NCBI GenBank assembly: GCA_963576475.1
Contig: OY754973.1
Coordinates: 7,283,052-7,347,051, forward strand
Direction of reading: 5' to 3'
Length of the DNA: 64,000 nucleotides
Source: Molanna angustata
Taxonomy: Eukaryota > Arthropoda > Insecta > Trichoptera > Molannidae
In this document: positions 43,783 to 52,955 of the stretch, piece by piece
Numbering within the stretch: position 1 is the stretch's first letter
Layout: the number at the start of each line of letters is the position of its first letter
Made by a program: the position numbers and the translations under genes
The notes under the pieces: model-generated
Database searches by the model: none
The model's input: only the letters and a program-made list of their open reading frames with translations
Told to the model about the DNA's origin: nothing

Positions 43783-44925
43783 ATGGAGAAATTATGTTTC
43801 GAATTTACCCTATTACCGGGTGATGAAAGTAATGAAAAATCAAATATTTTTTCAATTACTTCAATAACAACAACTGAAAATAAAGTGTATTCAATACCAG
43901 AAAAGCTACAATCAGTTAATCATCATAAAGAAATAACCAAAACATCTACATATAATAAAATAAAAAATAGTTTAAAAAAAAGATACCAAGTTAGACGAGT
44001 TTGGATTAAAATGACAGAAAAACTAAAAAATACATACATAGATGAGGATGATAACTTACAATTTCAAGATCAATATCTAGAAGAAATGAATCAAGAACAA
44101 CATGTTACTGCATCTAAAAAAGGTACAGATACCAGTACATTAGAAATACTAATAGAGAAATTAGTAGAGAATACAAAACAAAATAAAGAACAAGATTCAA
44201 AACAAATATCAGAAAAATTCATGATTGAAAAGTTTACAACAAAAAATTCAAATGCAATACAATGGATAGATTTATTTGAAAAAGAATGTATTCGCTTAAA
44301 AATAACAAGAGATGAAAATAAAATAGAAATTTTAAGATTATTTATGGACAAAGCATGTATAGAATGGTACAGCTCAATGATTATGAAACTAACAATGAAC
44401 TCAGAATGGTCAACTTGGAAAAATAAATTCTGTGAATCGTTTGCAAACAAGGGATGGAACCTAGTCACTTATGCAATGTTATTTAAATACAAAGATGGTT
44501 TATTATTGGATTATGCCATAAGGAAAGAAAAACTTTTATTAGATATGAGAAGATCAATTGACACAGGTACTTTAGTAGATCTTATTGCAGCTGGATTACC
44601 AGAATTTGTACTTAATAAAATTGATAGAGAAAAATTAAAAGATACAGTGGATTTGTTTAATGAAGTTAGCAAGTATGAACACATGGTAAATAAAAAAAAA
44701 AGTCTGTATAATAAAACAAATGACAATAAAAAATTTAATATTGAAAATGAAGGACGTAACCCATGTAAAATTTGTGAAAAATTAAATAAAGGTACTCGTT
44801 ATCATCTGGAAACTACATGCTGGTTTAAAAATAAAGATGATAAGGTAAAGAAAAATTTAATTAAACATGTAAACAATTTAGGGATAGAAGCCGAATTAAA
44901 TGAAGCTGATCAAAAAAACGAATAG
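43783..44925 (+). CDS. gag: Gag of the LTR retrotransposon
   Basis: 380 residues from the first ATG of the frame, which lies only 22 bases after the LTR. The N-terminal about 130 residues are Lys/Asn/Glu-rich. The middle (about residues 150-290) contains a capsid-type retrotransposon-gag pattern, IQWIDLFEKECIRLKI ... FMDKACIEWYSSMI ... WKNKFCESFANKGW. Near the C-terminus is a cysteine/histidine cluster, C-x2-C-x9-H-x5-C (CKICEKLNKGTRYHLETTCW), a non-classical zinc knuckle likely to bind element RNA. It would assemble the cytoplasmic particle. The stop at 44923-44925 directly follows the slippery site, so most translation would yield Gag and a fraction Gag-Pol. Confidence 0.85.
   Translation: MEKLCFEFTLLPGDESNEKSNIFSITSITTTENKVYSIPEKLQSVNHHKEITKTSTYNKIKNSLKKRYQVRRVWIKMTEKLKNTYIDEDDNLQFQDQYLEEMNQEQHVTASKKGTDTSTLEILIEKLVENTKQNKEQDSKQISEKFMIEKFTTKNSNAIQWIDLFEKECIRLKITRDENKIEILRLFMDKACIEWYSSMIMKLTMNSEWSTWKNKFCESFANKGWNLVTYAMLFKYKDGLLLDYAIRKEKLLLDMRRSIDTGTLVDLIAAGLPEFVLNKIDREKLKDTVDLFNEVSKYEHMVNKKKSLYNKTNDNKKFNIENEGRNPCKICEKLNKGTRYHLETTCWFKNKDDKVKKNLIKHVNNLGIEAELNEADQKNE
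44913..44919 (+). promoter_or_regulatory. -1 ribosomal frameshift heptamer A-AAA-AAC
   Basis: In gag phase the sequence reads caA AAA AAC GAA TAG, a canonical X-XXY-YYZ slippery heptamer two codons before the gag stop. The -1 frame from 44919 is open through protease into pol to 48092, exactly what a Gag-Pol fusion requires. I did not identify a convincing downstream pseudoknot by eye. Confidence 0.8.
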
Positions 44926-47900
44926 TAACACCATTAATAAAAGTCAAATTACGATTAAATGATGAATTAGAAATATATGGAATTTACGATTCAGGTTCAA
45001 ATGTTTCTTTGATAAATTCAAAATTATTGAAATTAAAAGGAAAAAGAAACAGTTTGAATAAAGCTGAATTAATTACGATTAATGGTGTTAAAAAAACAAG
45101 TGGTTTGACAACTTTAAAAATAAAAATATTTAAATTAGAAAAAAATGTAGATGTATATATTATTGATGAAGAAAACTTCAGATATGAATTTTTGATAGGA
45201 TTAGATTTGATAAAAGAGTTCAAACTAATCCAAAATGAAGATTTAAAAATAACTCAGAAAGAGAGTCTAAATAATAAAAACATAGTAGAAGAAATTTCTG
45301 CTGAAAATAAAGACAACGTAGAAGAAACTTCTACTTGTATCCAAAAAAAAATAAAAAATAATGAATTAAAAAGTATAGAAAATAACATAAACTATACCAA
45401 AAAATACAAAATAAATAATAATGAGAATGTAAAAAAGGAAGATATTGAAATAAAAATAAACCATTTAAATCAATATCAAAAATCTGAAATAAAAAGATTG
45501 ATTTGCAAACATATATCAGTTTTTGCCAAAACTAAATACGATGTTGGCACCGTTGATGGATATGAAGCGAGGATAGACTTAACAGAAGACAAATATTGTA
45601 GTAAGAGACCTTACAGATGCACTGTAGAAAATAAAAAAGAGATAGAAGAACAAATATCAAAATTACTAGATAGAAAGCTGATAGAAGAATCCTACAGCCC
45701 ATTTGCTGCACCTGTAACTTTGGCATTTAAAAAAGAGGAAAATAAAAAATCCAGACTGTGTATAGACTTCAGAGACTTAAATAAAATAGTAATGCCTCAA
45801 GCTCAACCATTTCCATTAATTGAAGACCTAATGATAAAAACGAGAAATTGTAATTACTTTTCAACATTGGATATAAACTCTGCATTTTGGTCAATTCCTC
45901 TTCGAATCGAAGATAGGAAAAAAACAGGATTCGTAACACAAGAAGGACATTTCCAATGGACCTGTCTACCTTTTGGATTAAAGACATCTCCGGCAATTTT
46001 TCAGAGGATATTAAGTAATATATTGAGGAAACATAAACTTAATGATTTTACCGTTAATTATATAGATGACATTTTGATATTTTCTAAAACTTTTTCCGAA
46101 CATTTAAACCATTTAACACAGTTATTGAAAGCTATAGAAACAGAAGGTTTCAAGTTAAAATTTACAAAATGCACATTTGCATCAGATCTAGTAAAATATC
46201 TTGGTCATATTATACAAAATAATTCTATTAGACCAGTTAAAGATAATTTAATTTCAATAAAAAATTTTCCAATTCCAAAAACTCAAAAAAATGTCAGACA
46301 ATTTCTAGGGAAAATCAATTTTTACCATGAATATATACAAAAGAGTGCAATAATACTAGATCCATTGCATAATTTACTCAGGAAAAATCAAAAGTTCGTT
46401 TGGTCTGATAAATGCCAAAAAGCATTTGAAATGATGAAAAAACTACTATGTTCCCAACCAGTTCTGGAAATTTTCGATCAAGATTTACCAATCAATATTT
46501 ATACAGACGCTTCTTTAGAAGGTGTTGGAGCTATTTTAAAACAGACACAGCCTGATGGAAAAGAAAAACCAGTGGCTTATTTTTCAAAAAAATTGAATGA
46601 GGCACAAAAGAAAAAAAAAGCAATATACTTAGAATGTTTGGCAATCAGAGAGGCAGTGAGATACTGGCAATATTGGTTGATAGGTAAATCGTTTACAGTT
46701 TATTCAGATCACAAGCCACTAGAAAACATGAATCTGAAATCTAGAACCGATGAAGAACTGGGTGATTTAGCATATTATTTATCGCAATATGAATTTAAAA
46801 TAAAATATGCTCCAGGAAAAAAAAATTTGGAAGCAGACTGTTTAAGCAGAAATCCAGTATTAAATCCGAATGAAAATACAGACGAACAGTTAAAAGTTGT
46901 GAACTTGATTAAACTGGAAGATATTATAACAGATCAAAAAAATAATGAAAATATACAAAATAACAAAAGGAAATTAATTGAAAAACACAGTATATTCTTA
47001 AAAAAGGTCAGAAAAAAAGAAAAAATTATTTTATCAGAAGAATTTAGCATCAAACTGTTAAAAAACATACATGAAAACCTGTGCCATATTGGAATTAGTC
47101 AAATGCAAAAGATGATTAGTCCACTCTATGTAGCCAAAAATTTGACTACAAATATAAAAAAAATTAGTAGAAGCTGTGAAATTTGTATTAAAAATAAAAC
47201 AAGAGGACACAACAAATTTGGCTTGATGTCTCATCTAGGCCCAGCCACAAAGCCTTTCGAAATAATCTCTATAGATACAATTGGAGGTTTCGGAGGATCT
47301 CGATCGTCAAAAAAATATCTACATCTATTAGTAGATCACTTTTCAAGATATGCATTCACTCTAACATCAAAAACTCAGAGTGCAAATGATTTTATAAAAC
47401 TAGTCATGAATGTATCAGAAACGGAGGACATTGGCATGCTTCTCACTGACCAGTACTCGGGAATCAATTCAAAAGAATTCAAGAAATTCTTAAATGACAG
47501 GAAAATACCAATGGTTTTTACAGCAGTAAATGCACCATTCTCAAATGGACTAAACGAGAGGCTGAATCAAACATTGGTGAACAAAATCAGATGCAAATCA
47601 AATGAAAAAGGAAAAAAGAGAGCTTGGACAACAGTAGCTCAAGAATGTGTAAATAAATATAATGAAACTAATCACTCAGTCACGGGATTTTCACCAACTT
47701 ATCTTTTGTATGGTACAGATGTTACAATTTTACCGAATGAATTAAAACAACTAAAATCAAATAGTGACTGGATCATAGATAGAAAAACAGCACTTGAAAA
47801 TACAATAAGATCACATAACTACAACAAAACATTATACGACAAAAATCGCATACAATATGAATTTAAGGTTGGAGACATGGTATATGTGGAAAATGGTAAT

Positions 47901-48092
47901 AAACTAAACAGGAAGAAATTAGATGAACTGAAAATTGGACCATATAAGATTGTTAAAAAAATTTCAAACTCAATATATAAAATAGAAACAGGTCACAAAA
48001 AAACGGAATCCAATCTATTTCACATTACAAAACTTATTCCAGTTCCTACATTAGATGAAGAAGAAATATTAGAAACCGAGGAAGACGAATGA
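44919..48092 (+). CDS. pol: Pol polyprotein (protease, RT, RNase H, integrase)
   Basis: About 1,057 codons, entered by -1 frameshifting; the first coordinate is where the -1 frame takes over. The aspartic protease has D-S-G at 44988-44996. Reverse transcriptase spans about 45590-46250, with CLPFGLKTSPAIFQR and the catalytic YIDD at 46059-46070. RNase H follows, with TDASLEGVGAIL near 46503 and SDHKPLE near 46709. Integrase has an H-x4-H ... C-x2-C zinc region (about 47070-47190). Its catalytic triad is Asp at 47274, Asp at 47448 and Glu at 47556, giving 35 residues between the last two. The C-terminal end has a G-P-Y motif near 47938, typical of the GPY/F module. No chromodomain is evident. 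It copies the RNA to DNA and integrates it. No stop or frameshift interrupts it. Confidence 0.93.
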   Translation, partial: RIVTPLIKVKLRLNDELEIYGIYDSGSNVSLINSKLLKLKGKRNSLNKAELITINGVKKTSGLTTLKIKIFKLEKNVDVYIIDEENFRYEFLIGLDLIKEFKLIQNEDLKITQKESLNNKNIVEEISAENKDNVEETSTCIQKKIKNNELKSIENNINYTKKYKINNNENVKKEDIEIKINHLNQYQKSEIKRLICKHISVFAKTKYDVGTVDGYEARIDLTEDKYCSKRPYRCTVENKKEIEEQISKLLDRKLIEESYSPFAAPVTLAFKKEENKKSRLCIDFRDLNKIVMPQAQPFPLIEDLMIKTRNCNYFSTLDINSAFWSIPLRIEDRKKTGFVTQEGHFQWTCLPFGLKTSPAIFQRILSNILRKHKLNDFTVNYIDDILIFSKTFSEHLNHLTQLLKAIETEGFKLKFTKCTFASDLVKYLGHIIQNNSIRPVKDNLISIKNFPIPKTQKNVRQFLGKINFYHEYIQKSAIILDPLHNLLRKNQKFVWSDKCQKAFEMMKKLLCSQPVLEIFDQDLPINIYTDASLEGVGAILKQTQPDGKEKPVAYFSKKLNEAQKKKKAIYLECLAIREAVRYWQYWLIGKSFTVYSDHKPLENMNLKSRTDEELGDLAYYLSQYEFKIKYAPGKKNLEADCLSRNPVLNPNENTDEQLKVVNLIKLEDIITDQKNNENIQNNKRKLIEKHSIFLKKVRKKEKIILSEEFSIKLLKNIHENLCHIGISQMQKMISPLYVAKNLTTNIKKISRSCEICIKNKTRGHNKFGLMSHLGPATKPFEIISIDTIGGFGGSRSSKKYLHLLVDHFSRYAFTLTSKTQSANDFIKLVMNVSETEDIGMLLTDQYSGINSKEFKKFLNDRKIPMVFTAVNAPFSNGLNERLNQTLVNKIRCKSNEKGKKRAWTTVAQECVNKYNETNHSVTGFSPTYLLYGTDVTILPNELKQLKSNSDWIIDRKTALENTIRSHNYNKTLYDKNRIQYEFKVGDMVYVENGNKLNRKKLDELKIGPYKIVKKISNSIYKIETGHKKTESNLFHITKLIPVPTLDEEEILETEEDE

Positions 48093-48127
48093 ATTCAGTG
48101 AAAATTTTGTTTCAAATTTTCTTTTCC

Positions 48128-48138
48128 AGGGGGGGAGA
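48128..48138 (+). promoter_or_regulatory. Polypurine tract
   Basis: AGGGGGGGAGA immediately precedes the 3' LTR. In LTR elements this purine run resists RNase H and primes plus-strand DNA. Confidence 0.9.
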
Positions 48139-48381
48139 TGTAAAGAAAATACCTAATAAGTACTTTCTTAAAAAGGATTTATTGTAGGTGTTCTAAATTC
48201 GAACACCTATGAAAACATGTGAAATGAATTTTGATAAAAATATTGTATTTTAATTTGACAATTGAATAAGAAACTTTAAATGTCGTTTCCTGTAAGTAAT
48301 TATAAATAATTAAATATTCAGTGCAACAACAAAGAGTTTCATTTGTCAAACAAGGTAAAAATAATACGAAGTACTCTTATA
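48139..48381 (+). repeat. 3' LTR
   Basis: Reads identical to the 5' LTR over 243 bases. The corresponding ATTAAA is at 48309-48314. Confidence 0.93.
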
Positions 48382-48387
48382 TATATA

Positions 48388-48596
48388 ATTGTTAATTGAT
48401 TTGTTTTATATAATATTTTATAAGATTTATTTTATGTATTTTTTGTGAAGTATTCATATAATGTAAGCAAAGAGCTGCTGCTTTCCTAAACACAAGCTTC
48501 TAGCTTAAATTAGGAAAGGAAATATTAATATGTTGATATATGTAACCAAATATTTGTAAACGTATGTATTGTATAATAAAAAAAAAAAAAAAAACT
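48388..48596 (+). other. Resumed 3' end and poly(A) of the host LINE
   Basis: After the target duplication the LINE 3' untranslated sequence continues with a small inverted repeat (tttcctaa ... ttaggaaa near 48483-48518). It ends TGTATTGTATAATAAAA followed by an A-run. Confidence 0.55.
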
Positions 48597-48730
48597 TTCG
48601 CCTCCATCCCACCCTGTCCTCTGCTGCCACTTTCCAGTTCCTCTCCTGGAGAAGCTGAAGCGCATCCTTTCTGACCTCATCTTCCCACCGCAGCCTTGGT
48701 TTTCCTACTCTTCTACTCCTAGGTTGCGGC
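48597..48730 (-). pseudogene. RTE-like LINE C-terminal scrap
   Basis: The minus strand reads RSRRVGKPRLRWEDEVRKDA and RNWKVAAEDRVGWRRK, ending at a T-run. This is the G-x-P-x-x-R-W ... A-A-x-D-R-x-x-W signature of RTE-like LINE ends. Its tail abuts the A-run of the neighbouring LINE. Confidence 0.65.
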
Positions 48731-49325
48731 TCTAAGGGCCTAGGCAGTAAAGGCGGGGGTGGGCGGCCGACGCTGTTGTGCCCTCGTCATTCTGTACTTA
48801 GAGAAGAGCAGGACGGACGCCTCTAGTCTCGCTCGGCAGTTACTCGTCAACTGTGGCGAATGTTGTTGTGTGGTTCGGGCACACCGCCGGCGTAGACGTC
48901 GGGTCAGACATCCTGTGTTGACAACTAGACGTCAAATCTGACAGGTGATGATTGCGTCGGATGCCCCCGGTGTTAGCCCGCGGAACCTTCGGACGCCAAC
49001 ACGAGGACCGAGGGGTCGGGGTACAAGCCCCTCCGACTTGAAACGGAGTGTTCTTAGCGGCCGATTTCGAGACCAATCGGAGGCCCTGACGTGTGTGGTT
49101 GGATTCTCGGGGGCAGTGGTTGAACCCGATGGATGGTGGATATTTGTGTTTGTCCGATGTTGCGGCTGCGTCCGGTGGTGAACAGGGCCAATGGGCTCTA
49201 TAGCGTCGCCGGCGTGGAAGTGGATCGCGATCTCCCTCTTCTACTCCCACCCGGGTGTCCATTCATGATTCGTTTCGGCACCCGTGAGGTTGGCATTCGT
49301 TGTACATGTACAGCCTAGGTAATTT
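48731..49325. other. GC-rich, CpG-rich island of unknown origin
   Basis: About 600 bases with a much higher GC content than the flanks. Several frames are open on both strands (up to 140 codons on the minus strand), but the translated proteins are Arg/Pro/Thr-rich and resemble no family I recognise. It lies between two minus-strand LINE C-terminal scraps, so it may be untranslated sequence of such an element. A ccgcggaaccttcgg-type and a cggggtacaagcccctccga hairpin-like stretch are present. Confidence 0.4.
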
Positions 49326-49740
49326 CATGTGCGTTGATATACTTGGGGTCTGGTATATGTTGTACAACTCATCGTTACGTCTAATGCGCAAGGAACTGTA
49401 TATGCCGCTGTATTTGTCTCCAGGGAGGTTGACTGCTAGCTGCCCTTTTAGGCGGTCTGCCTGTGGCTCTTCTGTCTTCCAGGTTCTCATGAAGAACGAT
49501 ACGTGAAAGTCTGCTTTCTCGCATTCTATTTACATGCTCATTCCAGAATCGTATTCGCTGTCTTCCCCATCAGTCTATACCTTCCGTACTACACGTTTTC
49601 CGAATGCCCGTATTTCTAATACAATCTCGATGCGTGTTATCGGTAATATATTGTAGAGTCCGCATTTCCGAGGCCCTCAGTCCTGTATCTATACATATCG
49701 ATGTTGCCTATCTGTATTTTATCCCCCCAAAGTTGCCTAG
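49326..49740 (-). pseudogene. RTE-like LINE C-terminal fragment
   Basis: The minus strand reads EMRTLQYITDNTHRDCIRN, then RQRIRFWNEHVNRMRESRLS and RRATGRPPKRA. This is the E-M-R-x-L-R-x-I ... W-x-x-H-V-x-R-M ... G-R-P-P-K-R order of the LINE C-terminus. One stop and frame changes are present. Confidence 0.6.
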
Positions 49741-50299
49741 AATTTCATGCGGGCAATATGTTCGTTAACATAAACATGATTGCCTTTAGAATCATACATA
49801 TTTGTCAAAAATAATATATTTTACGGAAGTTGTACCGCTGTATTTTTATATTTTTTTATGTATCATTACAATTTGCATTTGAACTTCTTTTCTTGTCTTT
49901 GTCGTGTCTTTGTAGCTTCATTTTTTGTAACTAACTTCATCTTTTCATCATTTGTGGCATCTCATCCTTGGTAGATTCTAAAATCTAACATTTTTTGTAT
50001 ATTATCATGCAATAAAACAATAATGTATAGTATAGGTATAGCTTCAGAAAAAAATCCATATTGTACATCAAAATTAAAGATTTAAATTTAAAATCGTTCC
50101 AATTCAAACCATGACCTATGCTACTATCATAGTTTATGTAGACACCACCTATTACATTTTTAAAAACTAGTTGCATGTAACACATGGGATCCAACTGTCG
50201 ACAGCGATAGTATGTATAGTTGAAGAATAAGTACCAAACCCATAAATACAAATTATTTATTATTTTATGATATTTAGTTTTCTATACAACACATGTACC
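49741..50299. other. AT-rich gap
   Basis: No gene or clear repeat. Confidence 0.4.
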
Positions 50300-50390
50300 T
50301 AGGTAGTCAAGATAGGATAGTATGGAGGTCAGTCTTTTTTTCCTACCCGGAATATGAAAACAGCATGATGGTATATGTATATTGTATGTT
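50300..50390 (+). repeat. RTE-like LINE 3' terminal fragment
   Basis: Contains tttcctacccggaatatgaa and aacagcatgatggtatatgt, the shared LINE 3' terminus. Confidence 0.45.
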
Positions 50391-50394
50391 TAGT

Positions 50395-50961
50395 GATGAA
50401 GTATCAAACTATTAAGTCTTCTTTGATATTGTGTATAGGTGACTACCATACAAATTGTATGAAGCGATGTCGTCACTAAATTCAATTTTTATAAAAATTG
50501 TTAAAAAAAATTTGAGATGTACTGCTACAATGTTAATATTTTTTATATAAAATTAAATTATCTAGTTGGGGTGTTTCAGCTTTTTTCGATATTTTAAAAA
50601 AAAATGGAAATATAGGCAGTTAAACTCATAAATTTATCATAAAAAAAATACTTTTCTTAATAAAAAATGTTTGAGAAACCCTGGAATTTTTTTGAAAAAA
50701 CTGATTTGAGATTTTGTATTTGTCTATGTTTGTACCAATTTTCAGCGTTCTAGCGTTTATGGTTTCTGAGATATATGGAAAAATAAAATAAAAATTCAAA
50801 AGTTGATAACCCCTGACTGAAACAAAAATTCAAAATTCCGAGTATAAAAGTTTTGTAGGCCTGTAACTGTTTATATATTCTGAAATTTTAGGCTCTGTAA
50901 ATTGAGCGGATCAAAAGTTATAAGGGGGGGACGGACACACACACAGACACACAGTCACACA

Positions 50962-51010
<49 letters not shown>

Positions 51011-51230
51011 ACGAAATGTTCTACTCCGAATTCTGAGTAAATCCGTGTATGGAACATATATGCTGCGAAGCCTCTAAGTTGGTGTTTTTTGACTTCAAAG
51101 TTGGAAAAGCCGTGAAAAAAGTAGACCTCTCCATACAATTCTCGCGTATTCTGGCTTGATACATTGTCGATATGTTAAGAGAACAAAGTTCTCCTGAACA
51201 AATCGACAGTTGGATAATTTTCATCTGCAT
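50395..51230. repeat. Dispersed repeat with internal (AC)n tract
   Basis: Reads ttgtaccaattttcagcgtt, then ctagcgtttatggtttctga, then gtataaaagttttgtaggcc and aaaagttataaggggggg. An acacacacag microsatellite follows at 50935-51010. It has the look of a known class of insect interspersed repeat. No coding capacity is seen. Confidence 0.45.
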
Positions 51231-51683
51231 TTAAATATACGTTATTAACAATGCAAGAATAGAAATCAAGACAGCGTAACAAGTGTTTCATATAAATAAA
51301 CACGGATGTCACTACATCGGAAGAGTAATGAATCTATTAAAGATATTTAGAGACATCTGTAGGTACATAATATTATTTATAAAGTGAATAGTCATAATTC
51401 TTTTTTTGTAAAATTTCCGAGATATTTACGAGGGTGCGTGTTGTATGAAACGAAGATGATTAAATTTGTTTTGTGCGTAGGCGTCAGTGAATCAAGGTGG
51501 TTTATATGAAAATATGATTTATTAATAGGATCAGATATTAAATGTTTGTTTATTTTGAAACAATAAAATTATTCATTAGGGTTATATAAACACGGAAATA
51601 TTTAATAGAACAAGATATTAGTACCTCATTTGTAAAATGACAATTGTGTTAAATATCCTTATTTTTATTACAGTACCTACTTT
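51231..51683. other. AT-rich gap
   Basis: No gene or clear repeat. Confidence 0.4.
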
Positions 51684-52070
51684 ATTTTATACTAGCTGAG
51701 AAGCATCGCTTCGCTCAGCTTCTAAGCTAGGGCTTTCAGCCAACTTTTTACCGCTGCGCGGTAAATGACCGCCTTCGGCGGTTCATGCAACGAAATGAAG
51801 CGGAGCTTTTATGGTAGGTACTTAAAAATATATTCGGTGCAGTATTTATCGACAACACTTTTCCTCAACACCTAGTGGACTTCCACAAGGTGCGGGCTTC
51901 CAGTCCATTACCAGTGTTGTTTTTGCGGCTACTCCGCATGGACAAATGGCCCCAGCCACACGCACCGCCTCTAAGTCCATTGAAGACTTGACCCCGTCAA
52001 CCTGAGCACCCGCGAGGAAGAACGAACGCTTGCCCTTTACCGTGAGTTCCGTGGGAAGATAAATTTATTA
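51684..52070. other. GC-rich patch opening with three hairpins
   Basis: Successive short palindromes lie within 110 bases: agctgagaagcatcgcttcg/cagcttctaagct, taccgctgcgcggta and gaccgccttcggcggttc. A GC-rich stretch follows, with a possible frame (STREEERTLALYREFRGK near 52005) that I cannot assign. It is probably a transposon scrap, but the family is unknown. Confidence 0.35.
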
Positions 52071-52948
52071 CTCTGGATGCTGCAATTTATCGACCTGCAT
52101 CTTCGCTTTGTGTATCATGGGCATATTATGATGAGTAACAGCACTCTATTCTCCAGGATCAAAATGTAGTTATTTACCTCATTTTGGTTATAGACATATA
52201 ATACCTAATTATATTTTAGTTTAAATTTAAACTTTAAAAAATAGATTTGTAGGCCGGTACCTACTTATGTTTTGAAAATCAGTAAGTAATGTTATTTTAT
52301 TATTCTTCGACATTTAGTTAAGATAAATAATATCAATTTATTCAATTGTTTTTAAATAAGTATTTTGTTTATTTATGTTAGTCCAATCGATTCAAATTTT
52401 GGGTTGCCCATATAGAACGAATGTGTTTTTAAAGTTGTGACGTGCACAGCATACTTTATAATCAATAATTGTTAATAATAATATTTCATTTTGATGACCT
52501 TCTTATTATTTCTATTCGATATTATTCTCACCGGAAGAAAACTTATATTTTTGAACGCATTGCGGCGCTTTTGTGATGTCATTTGAATAATACTCCATAA
52601 TTAAGTAATAATTAAATTTCAATACCTGACACGAAAGTAGAAGGTATTTAAATATTTTGTAATCTTATATTTTTTTAAACTGTATTCCTATTTTACAACA
52701 TTTCGTAGGAAAAAAGTTGTTTTTTGCAAAAATGATTTTATATTATGTTTCCATAAGTTTGAAAATTTGCCGATAGATGTCGAAAACCCACCATTTATGT
52801 TCCTTTATATAATTTTTTCGTATATTTTTTTAAAAAATTTAAGCGTTCCACAAAAAAAATAATATTTTTCCCGTAATATGTATAATATTGTCTATCTTTA
52901 AACAAAAAATCAATATAATTGGCGTTGTAGGCCACTTGTAAAGAATCA
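52071..52948. other. AT-rich gap
   Basis: No gene or clear repeat. Confidence 0.4.
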
Positions 52949-52955
52949 CCTATAT

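Larger units (their letters stand above)
43518..48381 (+). mobile_element. Ty3/gypsy-type LTR retrotransposon, apparently intact, no env
   Basis: The 4,864-bp element has two 243-bp LTRs at a constant offset of 4,621 bases, with no difference found by eye. It is flanked by tatata on both sides (43512-43517 and 48382-48387; 4-6 bp duplication). Order: 5' LTR, 22-base leader, gag, -1 slippery site, pol (protease, reverse transcriptase, RNase H, integrase), polypurine tract, 3' LTR. There is no reading frame between pol and the 3' LTR, so no envelope gene. Reverse transcriptase followed by RNase H and then integrase is the Ty3/gypsy order. Intact frames and identical LTRs imply very recent insertion and probable autonomy. 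The insertion target was the 3' end of an old LINE. Confidence 0.95.

Noticed and set aside
43784..43790. TGG at the gag start as a tRNA primer-binding site
   Set aside because: It lies 24 bases from the LTR inside the gag start codon region; tRNA sites normally begin within a few bases of the LTR.
44091..44468. Minus-strand frames across gag and pol
   Set aside because: Antisense shadows of the LTR element's coding regions.
48840..49262. 140-codon minus-strand frame in the GC-rich island
   Set aside because: Low-complexity Arg/Pro/Thr-rich, no motif, and other frames are equally open; GC content explains it.
50911..51138. Cys-Val repeat frame
   Set aside because: Translation of the (AC)n tract.
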